Shown: positions 19,844 through 29,476, counted from the first letter of the stretch. The stretch: 64,000 bases of DNA from Klebsiella sp. BIGb0138 (GCF_004342285.1 NZ_SMCV01000001.1:868001-932000), one strand, 5' to 3'. Translations and numbers: made by a program. The notes: generated from the letters alone by a model not told the origin.

Positions 19844-20647
19844 ATGCATCCGATGCTGAACATCGCCGTGCGCGCAGCGCGCAAGGCGGGTAATTTAATT
19901 GCCAAGCACTACGAAACCCCAGACTCCGTAGAAACGAGCCAGAAAGGCAGCAATGACTTTGTGACCAACGTCGATAAAGCAGCTGAAGCGCTGATTATCG
20001 AAACCATTCGCAAATCTTACCCGCAGCACACCATCATCACCGAAGAAAGCGGTGAACACGCAGGTGAAGATCAGGATGTTCAATGGGTTATCGATCCACT
20101 GGATGGCACTACCAACTTTGTTAAACGCCTGCCACACTTCTCCGTATCCATCGCCGTACGCATCAAAGGCCGTACCGAAGTGGCTGTGGTTTACGACCCA
20201 ATGCGTAACGAACTGTTCACCGCGACCCGCGGCCAGGGCGCGCAGCTGAACGGCTATCGTCTGCGCGGCAGCAACGCTCGCGATCTGGATGGCACCATTC
20301 TGGCGACCGGCTTCCCGTTCAAAGCAAAACAGCACGCGACGGCATACATGAATATTCTCGGTAAGCTGTTTACCGAGTGCGCTGATTTCCGCCGCACCGG
20401 TTCTGCCGCTCTGGATCTGGCTTACGTGGCCGCTGGCCGCGTTGATGGTTATTTTGAAATCGCGCTGAAACCGTGGGATTTCGCAGCAGGTGAACTGATT
20501 GCTCGTGAAGCGGGCGCGCTGGTCTGCGACTTCACCGGCGGCCATAACTACATGCACACCGGCAACATCGTTGCAGGTAACCCGCGCGTCGTGAAAGCCA
20601 TGCTGGCGAATATGCGCGACGAACTGAGCGAAGCGCTGAAGCGTTAA
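19844..20647 (+). CDS. suhB: Inositol-1-monophosphatase / Nus factor SuhB
   Basis: Magnesium-dependent inositol monophosphatase that also joins the NusA-NusB-NusE-NusG complex needed for rRNA antitermination. At 267 residues it equals the E. coli length. The phosphatase motifs TEESGEH and DPLDGTTNF (metal ligands) and WDFAAGELIAREAGA are intact. It is transcribed divergently from trmJ, and its leader holds a boxA. Confidence 0.98.
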   Translation: MHPMLNIAVRAARKAGNLIAKHYETPDSVETSQKGSNDFVTNVDKAAEALIIETIRKSYPQHTIITEESGEHAGEDQDVQWVIDPLDGTTNFVKRLPHFSVSIAVRIKGRTEVAVVYDPMRNELFTATRGQGAQLNGYRLRGSNARDLDGTILATGFPFKAKQHATAYMNILGKLFTECADFRRTGSAALDLAYVAAGRVDGYFEIALKPWDFAAGELIAREAGALVCDFTGGHNYMHTGNIVAGNPRVVKAMLANMRDELSEALKR

Positions 20648-20655
20648 TCTCTCCT

Positions 20656-20678
20656 CTCGCCCCGGTTCACGGGGCGAG
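20656..20678. terminator. Hairpin between convergent suhB and the NicO gene
   Basis: Perfect 9-bp stem CTCGCCCCG/CGGGGCGAG with loop GTTCA, eight bases after the suhB stop. The U-tract is weak on both strands. Confidence 0.6.
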
Positions 20679-20686
20679 ATATCTTC

Positions 20687-21667
20687 TCAAAACGGCCGTA
20701 ATCCCCTGCCGACCGGCACCGCGCTGCTCCACATCACCGCCGCCGCAGCGACTAAAATCAGCCCCCCCGCCAGCGCCAGCGTCGCCCAGCCAACCTGTTG
20801 CCATAACGGCGGCGTCTTATTGCCGCTGAGCTTAACCGCCAGCTGCCGAAAACCGTGCACCAGCAGCGCCAGCCCGCAGATTGTCAACGAGGTGCCCGCC
20901 GCCATCGCCAGCGCCGCCGCCATTCCCCAGTTGAAGACGCCGATCACTTTACTGAACAGCAGGACCATGAGCGCCCCGGAACAGGGCCGCATCCCCATAG
21001 AAAGGACGATGACCAGCCGCGCGCGCCAGTCATCGTCGCCCTGTAGCTGCTCCGGCGCGGGCATATGCTGATGCCCGCAGCCGCAATGAGCATGATGGAC
21101 GTGGTGCGGAGTAAAGGCGATGAACGTCGGGCGTCGTAACGCCGTCCGCAGTTTTTTCAGCGCCCGCCAGCACAGAAGCAAGCCCAGCGCCCCCACCAGC
21201 AGATAGCTCCCCTTCTCCAGCCAGAAGCTGCTGAGATGCAGCTCCCGGGCGGGCAGCTGCAGGAGGGACAGCACCACCACCACCAGCGCAATCGCTACCA
21301 GCCCCTGCAGAAGCGAGGCCGCCAGCGTCAGGGCGATGCTTGATTTAAGCTTTGTCGGATGCGTCGCCAGCCAGGTGGTAATCACCACTTTGCCATGCCC
21401 CGGCCCCAGCGCGTGCAGCACCCCATAGACAAAACTGAAGGCCAGCAGCGAAAATCCGGCCGCCGTCGGGTTTTCCGCAACCGTTTTCAGCAGATGGCTC
21501 AGCTCAAGATTCAGATCCCGCTGCCAGACGGCACTTTGCAGCATCACCCGAGGCCAGGCCTGCCATAGCCACCATCCTGCCGCTATCGCCAGCAGTAAAA
21601 AAAGCGCCAGCGGCCACAGCTGACGCAGACGCGAAACGCGTGTGGCGGGAGAGAAAATTACTGACAT
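20687..21667 (-). CDS. NicO-family nickel/cobalt transporter
   Basis: Probable metal exporter or importer of the NicO/RcnA family (326 residues). It has several hydrophobic segments and the family motif HALGPGHGKVVITTWLATH near residue 90. A histidine-rich loop (HHVHHAHCGCGHQH) lies before the sequence SMGMRPCSGALMVLL. Its first codons overlap the end of the upstream DUF1007 gene by ten bases, so the two are translationally coupled. In E. coli this position holds yfhR instead. The metal and direction of transport cannot be read from sequence. Confidence 0.85.
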   Translation of the reverse strand: MSVIFSPATRVSRLRQLWPLALFLLLAIAAGWWLWQAWPRVMLQSAVWQRDLNLELSHLLKTVAENPTAAGFSLLAFSFVYGVLHALGPGHGKVVITTWLATHPTKLKSSIALTLAASLLQGLVAIALVVVVLSLLQLPARELHLSSFWLEKGSYLLVGALGLLLCWRALKKLRTALRRPTFIAFTPHHVHHAHCGCGHQHMPAPEQLQGDDDWRARLVIVLSMGMRPCSGALMVLLFSKVIGVFNWGMAAALAMAAGTSLTICGLALLVHGFRQLAVKLSGNKTPPLWQQVGWATLALAGGLILVAAAAVMWSSAVPVGRGLRPF

Positions 21668-22296
21668 GTCAGCGTTACCTTCTGCGCAAAATAGGTTCCC
21701 AGTTCCATATCCTCCGGCGGCGCGTCGGCTTTATCGAGAGACTGGGCAAAAGCGGCCATTTTTTCATTCGGCTCCGGCGTGACCACCTTGACCTTACATC
21801 CCGCCTGCAGCCCGGCGGGCAGCGAGAAATCGCCCGCTTTGTCATAGTGCATATCGACGTAATAGGTCGGGTCAAATGTCGATAACGTCAGCGTTTGTCC
21901 GGCCAGCGGCTGAGGCTTTGCCAGCGGCAGGGTAAACGTCAGCACCGCCTGGTGCCCCTCGCGTTCGAGGCCATAGCCAGCGGGCCGGTTGTCAAACTTC
22001 ACCCGCTGACCGTTATGCCAAAGCTCGCTGAAGTAATGCTGGCCAAGCACGTTGGCCATCACTTCCGCCGCCAGCTTTTTCCACACCTCATCGCCGGGCT
22101 GTGCATTCCCCGCATCGTAGAGCAGATCCGCGGAGGTGATCTCATCCATAGTCCAGCGCATTTTAAAACCGGTGAGCAGTCCGTTATCCGCCACCGCTTG
22201 CGTTTTCAGGCTGATGAAGCTATGCGGGTGCGCTAGCACGCTAAATGATAAAACCATGAAAAATGCCGCACTGGTGCATTGTTTCACTCTCTTCAT
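21658..22296 (-). CDS. DUF1007 periplasmic protein, partner of NicO transporter
   Basis: A 212-residue protein with a signal peptide (MKRVKQCTSAAFFMVLSFSVLAHP) and a mature part beginning with HPHSFISLK. DUF1007 proteins are commonly encoded beside NicO-type transporters and may handle the metal in the periplasm; that function is inferred. The open frame extends 27 codons further, but the ATG at 22296 has a GAGG site and starts a clean signal peptide. The gene end overlaps the transporter start. Confidence 0.83.
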   Translation of the reverse strand: MKRVKQCTSAAFFMVLSFSVLAHPHSFISLKTQAVADNGLLTGFKMRWTMDEITSADLLYDAGNAQPGDEVWKKLAAEVMANVLGQHYFSELWHNGQRVKFDNRPAGYGLEREGHQAVLTFTLPLAKPQPLAGQTLTLSTFDPTYYVDMHYDKAGDFSLPAGLQAGCKVKVVTPEPNEKMAAFAQSLDKADAPPEDMELGTYFAQKVTLTCQ

Positions 22297-22420
22297 CCGT
22301 TCCTCACGTGAAAAATTCTGTGAACTTAGCCTGCAATCCTGACGTAAAGGGGGCGAACGGCCCTGATCTCCACGCATCCATTGGCTATTCTTAGCGAAAA
22401 CCCTAACTGGAACTTACCAG

Positions 22421-23698
22421 ATGATGACCGTCATTGAACCACCATCTGCGCTTTCCAGTCCACAGCGCCGTAGCCAGGTTCTCCTGATGTTTTATCTGCC
22501 CGGGCAGCCCGTTACGCCCGAGCGGCTGAGCCACATCAACCTTGTTGATGAAGCAACGGCCCGGCAAGATATCGCGGAGACGGGACGCGAAATCCAGCGT
22601 TACCACCGATTGACGCTCTCGTCGCAGGTGGACGGCAGCTATCGGATTGAAGGTGCCGTGATCGATCAACGCCTGTGCCTGCTGCACGGCCTGCGGCGAG
22701 CGCTGCGCTTATGCCCGCATTTTATTCATCACCATTTTACGCCCGCATTAAAAACGCAGCTTAAACTGCAGGGCATCGCGCGGACGTTGTATGACGATAC
22801 AAATCTGCAGGCGCTGGTCAACCGCTGCGCGCGGATGCTCAACCGGCAATTTGACTGTCGGGACATTCATTTCCTGCGCCTGTATCTGCAATACTGCCTG
22901 TTGCAGCACCACCTCGGGCTGACGCCGGACTTCACCGCGGAACAACAGCGCTGGGCGCAACAAGCGGCGGAGTTCACTCTTGCTCAGGAGATTGTGCGCC
23001 ACTGGCAACGCCGGGTCTCATCGCCGCCGCACGCCGGCGAGCAGCTGTTTCTGACGCTGCTGTTTATGCTGCTGAAAACCCCGGATCCTATTCGCGATGG
23101 CCACCACCAGGACCGACGGCTGCATCTGGCTATCGCCCGCCTGATTCATCGCTTCCAGGATCTGGCCGGTCGCCCGTTCAGCGACGATCGGGGGCTCAGC
23201 GATCAGCTCTATATCCATCTGTCACAGGCGCTCAATCGTAGCGTTTTTGCCATCGGTATCGATAACGCGCTATCGGAAGAGATAAGCCGTCTCTATCCGC
23301 GCCTGATGCGCACCACCCAGGCGGCGCTGGGCGAGTTTGAAGCGGCCTATGGGATCCGGTTTAATCAGGAGGAGGTGGGACTGATTGCGGTGATTTTCGG
23401 CGCCTGGCTGATGCAGAAAACCGATCTGCATGAAAAACAGGTGGTGTTGCTTACCCACGATAATCCCGACCTTGAACAGGCCCTTGAGCTGCAGCTACGC
23501 GAGCTGACCCTCCTGCCGCTGAATATTAAATACCAGAGCGTACATGCCTTTCAGAGGGAAGGCGCCCCGAAAGGGGTGGCGCTGGTGGTCACGCCCTATG
23601 CCACCGCATTGCCGCTGTTTTCGCCGCCGCTGTTTCATGCTGAAGAGGCGTTCAGCGATCATCAACGGCAGCATATTTGTAAAATGCTTGAGGATTAG
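22421..23698 (+). CDS. csiE: Stationary phase inducible protein CsiE
   Basis: A 425-residue protein with antiterminator-like PRD regions, related to BglG/LevR-type regulators. It is known in E. coli as a carbon-starvation, RpoS-dependent gene of unknown function. A CTATTCT at 22385-22391 resembles an extended sigma-S -10 box at a sensible distance from the ATG. The gene runs divergently from the DUF1007/NicO pair and converges on hcaT. No catalytic motif is seen. Confidence 0.93.
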   Translation: MMTVIEPPSALSSPQRRSQVLLMFYLPGQPVTPERLSHINLVDEATARQDIAETGREIQRYHRLTLSSQVDGSYRIEGAVIDQRLCLLHGLRRALRLCPHFIHHHFTPALKTQLKLQGIARTLYDDTNLQALVNRCARMLNRQFDCRDIHFLRLYLQYCLLQHHLGLTPDFTAEQQRWAQQAAEFTLAQEIVRHWQRRVSSPPHAGEQLFLTLLFMLLKTPDPIRDGHHQDRRLHLAIARLIHRFQDLAGRPFSDDRGLSDQLYIHLSQALNRSVFAIGIDNALSEEISRLYPRLMRTTQAALGEFEAAYGIRFNQEEVGLIAVIFGAWLMQKTDLHEKQVVLLTHDNPDLEQALELQLRELTLLPLNIKYQSVHAFQREGAPKGVALVVTPYATALPLFSPPLFHAEEAFSDHQRQHICKMLED

Positions 23699-24828
23699 GC
23701 GACCGCTTTCGGCCGCAGCACCAGCGCCGGGAGCGCCACCAGCGCCATCACCCAAAATACGCCCTGATGGAGGTGCTGGTAGAGGAAACCGGCAAAGACC
23801 GTCATCACCGCAATACTGCCGCCCATCGCCACGGCGGAATAGACCGCCTGCAGACGAATCACCTCGCTCCCCTGACGGGCTGAAATATAGCGCATCGCCG
23901 CCAGGTGGCAGACCGTGAAGGTCCCGCAGTGCAGAATCTGCGCGACGATAAGCCACGGCAGCGCCGTGGTCGCGCCCATCAGCGTCCAGCGAATCAGACC
24001 ACACACCGCAGAAAGCAGCAGCAGATCGCGGGCGCTAAAGCGGCTAAACACTTTTTTACTCAACGCAAAGATAGCCACTTCCGCCACCACGCCCAGCGAC
24101 CACAGGTAGCCCACCGCAGAGGCGGAGTAGCCGGCTTCCTGCCAGTAAATGGCGCTGAAGCCGTAGTAGGCGGCGTGCGCGCCCTGCAACAAGCAGACGC
24201 AGGCGAGAAAGCGCCAGCTTTGGCGCACCAGCCGCAGCCACGCCGCAAGCCCGGCGCCTTCATGATGGCGGGATTCGCCCTGCGGCATCACCGACGGCTT
24301 CAGCAACATGCCCAGCAGCATGGAGGCAACCCCCAGACTGAGCATCAGCAGAATCGCCCGATAATCAAACAGGCTGACCAGCTTGCCGGTGAGCGCCGAG
24401 CCGATAACAAACGCCACCGATCCCCACAGACGTACGCGCCCGTAGTCCATGGTGATCTGTTTTTGCCAGGTATTCGCCAGCGCATCGGTCAGCGGCACCA
24501 GAGGGGAGAAAAAGAGGTTGAAGCCGACGATCACGACGGTCAGCCAGGCGACGTGGTTACCGGCCCAGAAGGCCAGAGCAAACAGCAGCACCAGCAGCGC
24601 CAGAATCCGCAAGGCGGAAATCAGCCGGGCGGGATCGCTCACCCGCGGGGCGATCAACAGGCTGCCGAGAAAACGGGCCACCAGCCCGGCGCCCAGCAGC
24701 ATGCCGATGGTTTCCGGCGTTAAGCCGGTACCTGCCAGCCACACGCTCCAGAAAGGTAGAAAAATTCCGTAGCTAAAAAAGTAGGTGAAGTAACTCAGCG
24801 CCAGCCAGCGCGTGGATTGCAAGACCAT
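23695..24828 (-). CDS. hcaT: MFS transporter HcaT (3-phenylpropionate permease family)
   Basis: Twelve-helix major facilitator of the nucleoside-H+ symporter/PPP subfamily (377 residues), very similar to E. coli HcaT, the putative 3-phenylpropionate uptake protein. In E. coli it is followed by hcaR and the hcaEFCBD dioxygenase genes. None of these is present here, and the yph cluster comes next. It overlaps the csiE stop by four bases on the opposite strand. Its substrate in this organism is therefore uncertain. Confidence 0.92.
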   Translation of the reverse strand: MVLQSTRWLALSYFTYFFSYGIFLPFWSVWLAGTGLTPETIGMLLGAGLVARFLGSLLIAPRVSDPARLISALRILALLVLLFALAFWAGNHVAWLTVVIVGFNLFFSPLVPLTDALANTWQKQITMDYGRVRLWGSVAFVIGSALTGKLVSLFDYRAILLMLSLGVASMLLGMLLKPSVMPQGESRHHEGAGLAAWLRLVRQSWRFLACVCLLQGAHAAYYGFSAIYWQEAGYSASAVGYLWSLGVVAEVAIFALSKKVFSRFSARDLLLLSAVCGLIRWTLMGATTALPWLIVAQILHCGTFTVCHLAAMRYISARQGSEVIRLQAVYSAVAMGGSIAVMTVFAGFLYQHLHQGVFWVMALVALPALVLRPKAVA

Positions 24829-24892
24829 GATTCCCTCCCGAATGGAATCGCTAGTCTGGCGATAAAGCGCGAAGGCCGCAAGGTGAAGTTAT

Positions 24893-24914
24893 ACCTGCCC
24901 GTTTCCGGGCAGGT
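24893..24914 (-). terminator. Hairpin at the 3' end of the yph operon
   Basis: Perfect 9-bp stem ACCTGCCCG/CGGGCAGGT with loop TTTC, directly after the yphB stop. A U-rich tail is lacking on the reverse strand (ATAACTT follows). It probably marks the end of the yph transcript and separates it from the hcaT promoter. Confidence 0.55.
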
Positions 24915-24919
24915 CAGAC

Positions 24920-25804
24920 TCAAGGAACGTAGACCTGCAATGTCATTTGTTGACGCATACTTTCTCCGGTAGAGAGCAGAGTTAGCTGACCAAACTCAGA
25001 ACGGTGGTGATCGTCCGGCGCATGGCTCATCGGCTCAATACAGAAAAAATCAAATGCATAGCCCCGATCAAATTCGGGATCAGAAACGAAAATAAAGTAG
25101 CAGGGAGCTGGTGGCTCAGTGGTCAATGACAACCGATATCCGAGCTCCGGCTGGTCAATCGTCGCTCTTCCGTCCCAGCCGGAGAAGGCGTTATTCACCC
25201 AGCGTTGCGGCAGCGGCGAAGGATGATTAAAGTCGAGCTCAGGCGGTATCTGAGACTGAAACTCTCCGGCCAGCCATTGCTCTCTTTCCAGCCAGTAGCC
25301 GTTCGCATCGGCCTGCAATTTCGTTTGCGGCGTTAATGGAAAATAGGGATGCCAGCCCAGACCAAACGGCAGTGTGGCCTCGCTTTCATTCGTCACCACC
25401 AGTTCCACCATCAGCGCGTTGCCCGTTAAAGTAAAATGCTGCTGCGCGGTATAGTGGTATACCCCCTGTCGATGAACATATTCTAATGTGAGCTGCGTCG
25501 GCGACTGTGCCAATCCATGCCAGACATTCAACCAACCGTCGCCATGGAGATAATGGTCATCCCATGCAACGTTAGGATGAAGCTGATATTCCCCTGCCGC
25601 TGAAGAGAAACGATTACCGCTGACGCGATTGCCGAACGGAACTAACGGAAAGCAGGAAGACTCCACCGCGACACCGCTTTGTAAGCCGGTGCGTAACAGC
25701 GGAAGCGCCAGCCCTTCATGCTGCCACCACAGGCCTTCAATGACGCCACCGCAATCCGCAACCTTCAACTGCAGTTCACCATTGTTCAAGGTATAAAGCG
25801 CCAT
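24920..25804 (-). CDS. yphB: Aldose 1-epimerase family protein YphB
   Basis: Mutarotase-fold protein of 294 residues, similar to E. coli YphB. It probably interconverts the anomers of the sugar imported by YphDEF. Conserved motifs include GNRVSGNRF, the histidine-bearing HYLHGDGW, GWHPYFPL and the glutamate region near EPMSHAPDDHH. A very strong ribosome site (AAGGAGGT) precedes the start. It is the last gene of the yphGFEDCB run, nine bases after yphC. Substrate unknown. Confidence 0.92.
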   Translation of the reverse strand: MALYTLNNGELQLKVADCGGVIEGLWWQHEGLALPLLRTGLQSGVAVESSCFPLVPFGNRVSGNRFSSAAGEYQLHPNVAWDDHYLHGDGWLNVWHGLAQSPTQLTLEYVHRQGVYHYTAQQHFTLTGNALMVELVVTNESEATLPFGLGWHPYFPLTPQTKLQADANGYWLEREQWLAGEFQSQIPPELDFNHPSPLPQRWVNNAFSGWDGRATIDQPELGYRLSLTTEPPAPCYFIFVSDPEFDRGYAFDFFCIEPMSHAPDDHHRSEFGQLTLLSTGESMRQQMTLQVYVP

Positions 25805-25813
25805 TCTACCTCC

Positions 25814-26875
25814 TTAATCGGGAAAATTAATCACCACTTTGCCGCATTTCCCACTCGCCATTAGTGCGTACGCCTCTCCCGCCTGCTCCAGCGAAAAACG
25901 ATGGGTGATGGCGCTATGCGGCCATAACTTCCAGTCGGCGAGGTCGCGCGCGCACTTTTCCATGTGATACAAACTGGTGACCCAGGAGCCAATGATACGC
26001 CGCTGGTGGTGCATCAAATCGGCGCTCACTTCAAACTCAACTTTCCCGGTTTCACCAATGTAAACCACTCGCCCCCAGTCGGCTGAGGACTGAAGCGCCA
26101 GCAAGCGGCCCACAGCATTGCCGGAGCAATCCAGCGCGACGTCAGCGCCGCCGTGGGTCAACCCGGCAATTAACGCCGGTAAGTTTTCGGTGGTTGCCAG
26201 AAAGCCGTGATCCATGACACCAAGCTGTTTTGCTGTGGCCAGACGATCCGGTAGCATATCGACACCGATTACACGCTTCGCGCCCCGCCCTTTCGCCAGC
26301 ATCATCGCCATCATGCCGACGGGCCCCAGCCCCACGACCAACACGTTATCACTGCCGGAAACCTCCCCGCGCAAAATTCCCTCATATGCGGTTCCCACAC
26401 CACAGCTGATAAAGGCGCCATCTTCATAGCTCAGCGCGTCCGGCAGGTGAATCAGATCTTTCTCTTCCGCCAGCAGATACTCCGCATGCCCGCCGTCACG
26501 CTGCCAGCCATAGGCTGCTTTACCCTCTCCGGTACAAGAGATTGGGAATCCACGACGGCAATTGGCGCAAAAACCGCAGCCTGAAATATGGTATACAAGT
26601 ACCCGATCGCCAGCTTTAAAATGCCGGCAGCCGGCCCCCGTCGCCACGATTTGCCCACAGGGCTCATGACCATTGATAAATCCCTGGTATAGCGGTTTAT
26701 CTGGCGCAGCAGCAGTCGCGCGGTGCTGATGATAGATATAATGCACATCGCTGCCGCAAATACCTGAAGACTTCATTTTTATTAAAACCTGGTTAATCCC
26801 CGGAGTGGGTATCGCCACTTCTCTGAGCTCAACGCTCGAATTTCCTGGTAAATATGCAGCCAACATCGTTTTCAT
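25814..26875 (-). CDS. yphC: Zinc-dependent alcohol/polyol dehydrogenase YphC
   Basis: Medium-chain dehydrogenase of 353 residues. The catalytic zinc site is seen in CGSDVHY and GHEPCGQ, the structural zinc cysteines in CGFCANCRRGFPISC, and the NAD-binding Rossmann motif in GLGPVGMMAM. It is related to sorbitol and threonine dehydrogenases. In this cluster it probably oxidises a sugar or polyol delivered by YphDEF. Family membership is clear; the substrate is not known. Confidence 0.92.
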   Translation of the reverse strand: MKTMLAAYLPGNSSVELREVAIPTPGINQVLIKMKSSGICGSDVHYIYHQHRATAAAPDKPLYQGFINGHEPCGQIVATGAGCRHFKAGDRVLVYHISGCGFCANCRRGFPISCTGEGKAAYGWQRDGGHAEYLLAEEKDLIHLPDALSYEDGAFISCGVGTAYEGILRGEVSGSDNVLVVGLGPVGMMAMMLAKGRGAKRVIGVDMLPDRLATAKQLGVMDHGFLATTENLPALIAGLTHGGADVALDCSGNAVGRLLALQSSADWGRVVYIGETGKVEFEVSADLMHHQRRIIGSWVTSLYHMEKCARDLADWKLWPHSAITHRFSLEQAGEAYALMASGKCGKVVINFPD

Positions 26876-26902
26876 AATTCCCTCTGGATTCAGTAATGAA
26901 GA

Positions 26903-27901
26903 TTAATTTTTAATTTTACTGTTACGCTGAGTCAGTAATATATTCGCTAATACGGCCACCACGATAATTACTCCGCGAACGACCTGCTGGAAAAACGAGT
27001 TAATTCCCAGCAATACCAGGCCATTGCCAATCAGCGTAATCACCAGTACGCCTAATAGCGTGCCAAATAAAGAACCACGGCCTCCAGAAAGCGCTGTTCC
27101 GCCAACCACCACTGCTGCGATGACATCAAACTCCAGACCATTGGCTGCTCCGGCATTGCCCGATCCGAGGCGCGCGGCGAGAAGGATGCCGGTAATCGCC
27201 GCCAGTAATCCGGATAGGGTAAAAATCAAAATACGAACTCGCTTAACGTTAATACCGCAAAGCTGGGCCGCAGTCGCATTGCCGCCGATAGCAAAAACGG
27301 AGCGACCAAATGCGGTCTTACGACTGATAAAGACAAAGATCAGAAACAGTAGCAACATGATCAATGCGGAGATCGGGATACCCATAAATTGACCGCCCAG
27401 CCAGTCCAGGACGTCATTTTCATCGATCGGCACCGGCAGGGCATTCGTCATGAATAACCCCATTCCTCGCAATGCACTCCACAGACCTAAGGTTGCGACA
27501 AAGCTTGGGACATTAAATATGCCGCGCAAAACCCCGGCGAGAGTCCCGAGGACCGCGCCAAGCCCTAAAACCAGCAGGCAGGCAACGGCAAGCGGTACCT
27601 GAAACTGTAGCAGGAATGCCAGGCAGACAGAGATAAACGCCACCATTGGCCCAACGCTGACATCAATTTCGCCAGAAATAATAATAAGCGTCATTGCCCA
27701 TGCGGCAATACCAATGGTCGCGGCATCGCGCAGCACATTCATTTGATTATTTAACGAGATAAAACCGGGAGCATTAAAAGAAAAGACCAGATATAAAATA
27801 GCGATGACCACCAGCAGGCCAATGACATTAATATGGCGACTGATGAACTGTTTAACTGCAATATTTTTGCCTTGCGGCAGCGTTATGGATAAGGCAGACA
27901 T
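26903..27901 (-). CDS. yphD: Sugar ABC transporter permease YphD
   Basis: RbsC-type permease of 332 residues with about ten hydrophobic segments and the family pattern GEIDVSVGPMVAF plus GGTALSGGRGSLFGTLLG. It should form the membrane channel of the importer with YphE (ATPase) and YphF (binding protein). Base composition is lower in GC than the core genes around it (26 G+C in the 60 bases 27661-27720). Confidence 0.93.
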   Translation of the reverse strand: MSALSITLPQGKNIAVKQFISRHINVIGLLVVIAILYLVFSFNAPGFISLNNQMNVLRDAATIGIAAWAMTLIIISGEIDVSVGPMVAFISVCLAFLLQFQVPLAVACLLVLGLGAVLGTLAGVLRGIFNVPSFVATLGLWSALRGMGLFMTNALPVPIDENDVLDWLGGQFMGIPISALIMLLLFLIFVFISRKTAFGRSVFAIGGNATAAQLCGINVKRVRILIFTLSGLLAAITGILLAARLGSGNAGAANGLEFDVIAAVVVGGTALSGGRGSLFGTLLGVLVITLIGNGLVLLGINSFFQQVVRGVIIVVAVLANILLTQRNSKIKN

Positions 27902-27928
27902 CGGTTAATTCCTCAGTAAACGTTCTGG

Positions 27929-29443
27929 CTAATGTGTGGATAAAATCGCCGACATTAACTCATCGACGTTAACCGGTGCGAAAAACTCACGGGTAAATGT
28001 GCCATTTTGCAGCAGTAATATACGGTCACACACTAAGGGCAATTCCTCGACCTCACTGGAAATAAATATCACGCTTTTTCCTTCAGCAGCCAGTTCCCGT
28101 ACAATACGGTAAATCTGCTGTTTGGCCTCGATATCCACTCCACGTGTCGGTTCATCAAGTAACAAAATGTCGCTTCCGGCATAAACCCAACGGCCAATAA
28201 CGACCTTTTGCTGATTGCCACCGGATAATGTCCCGACCGGAGTCTGCGTGCTCGCCGCCTTCACCGTCATACGTTCCATGACCGAAGCGGTCATCTGCTG
28301 GATGCGCTGCCAGTTCAATATTCCGCGTCGACTGACATTATGCCGGTTAGTCATCACCGTATTTTCATCAACGCCCAGAAGAGGAATAATACCCGCTTCT
28401 TTGCGATTTTCCGGCGTATAGCCAATGCCGCCTTTCAGCATATTGCTATATTCAGGGCGGGTGATACGCCTGTCATTTAGCGTAATATCACCGTCAACAA
28501 ACGTCTCCAGCCCGACAATCGCCTTAAGTAATTCGCTCCGTCCCGATCCTAATAACCCAGCGATCCCCAGCACTTCACCACGATGCAAAGTAAAACTAAT
28601 GTCTTCTAACTTCGGCGGATGTCTGAGCCGTTCAACATGCAGAACGGGAATCGTTAACGGCATTGCAGGCGTCACCTGAGGTAAATCAATATGCTCACGG
28701 CCCAACATCAACGACACGATTTCCCGGGTTGTCGTGCTGTTCAGCTCGACATCGCCCGCGATCTGACCATCACGCATGATCGTGGCGCATGAGGCTATGC
28801 GCCGGATCTCTTCCATTCGATGGCTAACGTAAATAACCGCGACGCCTAGCGCAGAGATCCTTTTAACCGCGCTGATGACCAGGTCCACTTCAGTGCTGGC
28901 GAGCGAGCTGGTAGGTTCATCCAGGATGACGACCCGCGGCTCGCCCGCCATCACCCGGGCAATTTCAACCAGCTGCTTTTGCGCCGGACTCAGCGTATCA
29001 ACCACGGCATCAGACGGAATATCAACGCCCAGCATTTCCAGGGCTACCTCGGCTTGTTTGCGCATTTGCGCCCGATCAATCATGCCGCCACAACGCGGCC
29101 ATTGACCCAGGCAAAGATTCTCCGCAACCGTCAATCCTTCAACCAAACTCAGTTCCTGATATACCGCCCTGACGCCTAGCTCCGCCGCCCGACGGGTAAG
29201 CGTCGCTTCATTGCCCTCCAGTCGGGTATCCCCTAGCCACACCTCGCCGCTATCAGGACTTTCGCTACCGGTTAACATCCTGATTAAGGTCGATTTTCCA
29301 GCCCCATTTTTACCAAGTAGCGCCCGAACTTCACCCTGGGACAGGGTGAAATTGACATTATCCAGCGCCACGACGCCGGGGTAACGTTTATTTCCCCCGG
29401 TGATTCTCGCCACCGGCACCCGCATTTTTTCTGCTACCGTCAT
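27929..29443 (-). CDS. yphE: Sugar ABC transporter duplicated ATPase YphE
   Basis: RbsA/MglA-type ATPase of 504 residues with two nucleotide-binding domains. The first has Walker A GKNGAGKST, signature LSPAQKQ and Walker B VVILDEPTSS. The second has a degenerate Walker A (GLLGSGRSE) but an intact LSGGNQQK signature and LLLDEPTRG, as is normal in this subfamily. A second in-frame ATG lies six codons in, but the first has a GAGG site. It energises uptake through YphD. Confidence 0.94.
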   Translation of the reverse strand: MTVAEKMRVPVARITGGNKRYPGVVALDNVNFTLSQGEVRALLGKNGAGKSTLIRMLTGSESPDSGEVWLGDTRLEGNEATLTRRAAELGVRAVYQELSLVEGLTVAENLCLGQWPRCGGMIDRAQMRKQAEVALEMLGVDIPSDAVVDTLSPAQKQLVEIARVMAGEPRVVILDEPTSSLASTEVDLVISAVKRISALGVAVIYVSHRMEEIRRIASCATIMRDGQIAGDVELNSTTTREIVSLMLGREHIDLPQVTPAMPLTIPVLHVERLRHPPKLEDISFTLHRGEVLGIAGLLGSGRSELLKAIVGLETFVDGDITLNDRRITRPEYSNMLKGGIGYTPENRKEAGIIPLLGVDENTVMTNRHNVSRRGILNWQRIQQMTASVMERMTVKAASTQTPVGTLSGGNQQKVVIGRWVYAGSDILLLDEPTRGVDIEAKQQIYRIVRELAAEGKSVIFISSEVEELPLVCDRILLLQNGTFTREFFAPVNVDELMSAILSTH

Positions 29444-29476
29444 ACAATCGCTACCTCAAGTCGTCGAGCGTGGGCA

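Noticed and set aside
22403-22687. 94-codon reverse frame overlapping the csiE start
   Set aside because: No ribosome site and it overlaps the conserved csiE coding region.
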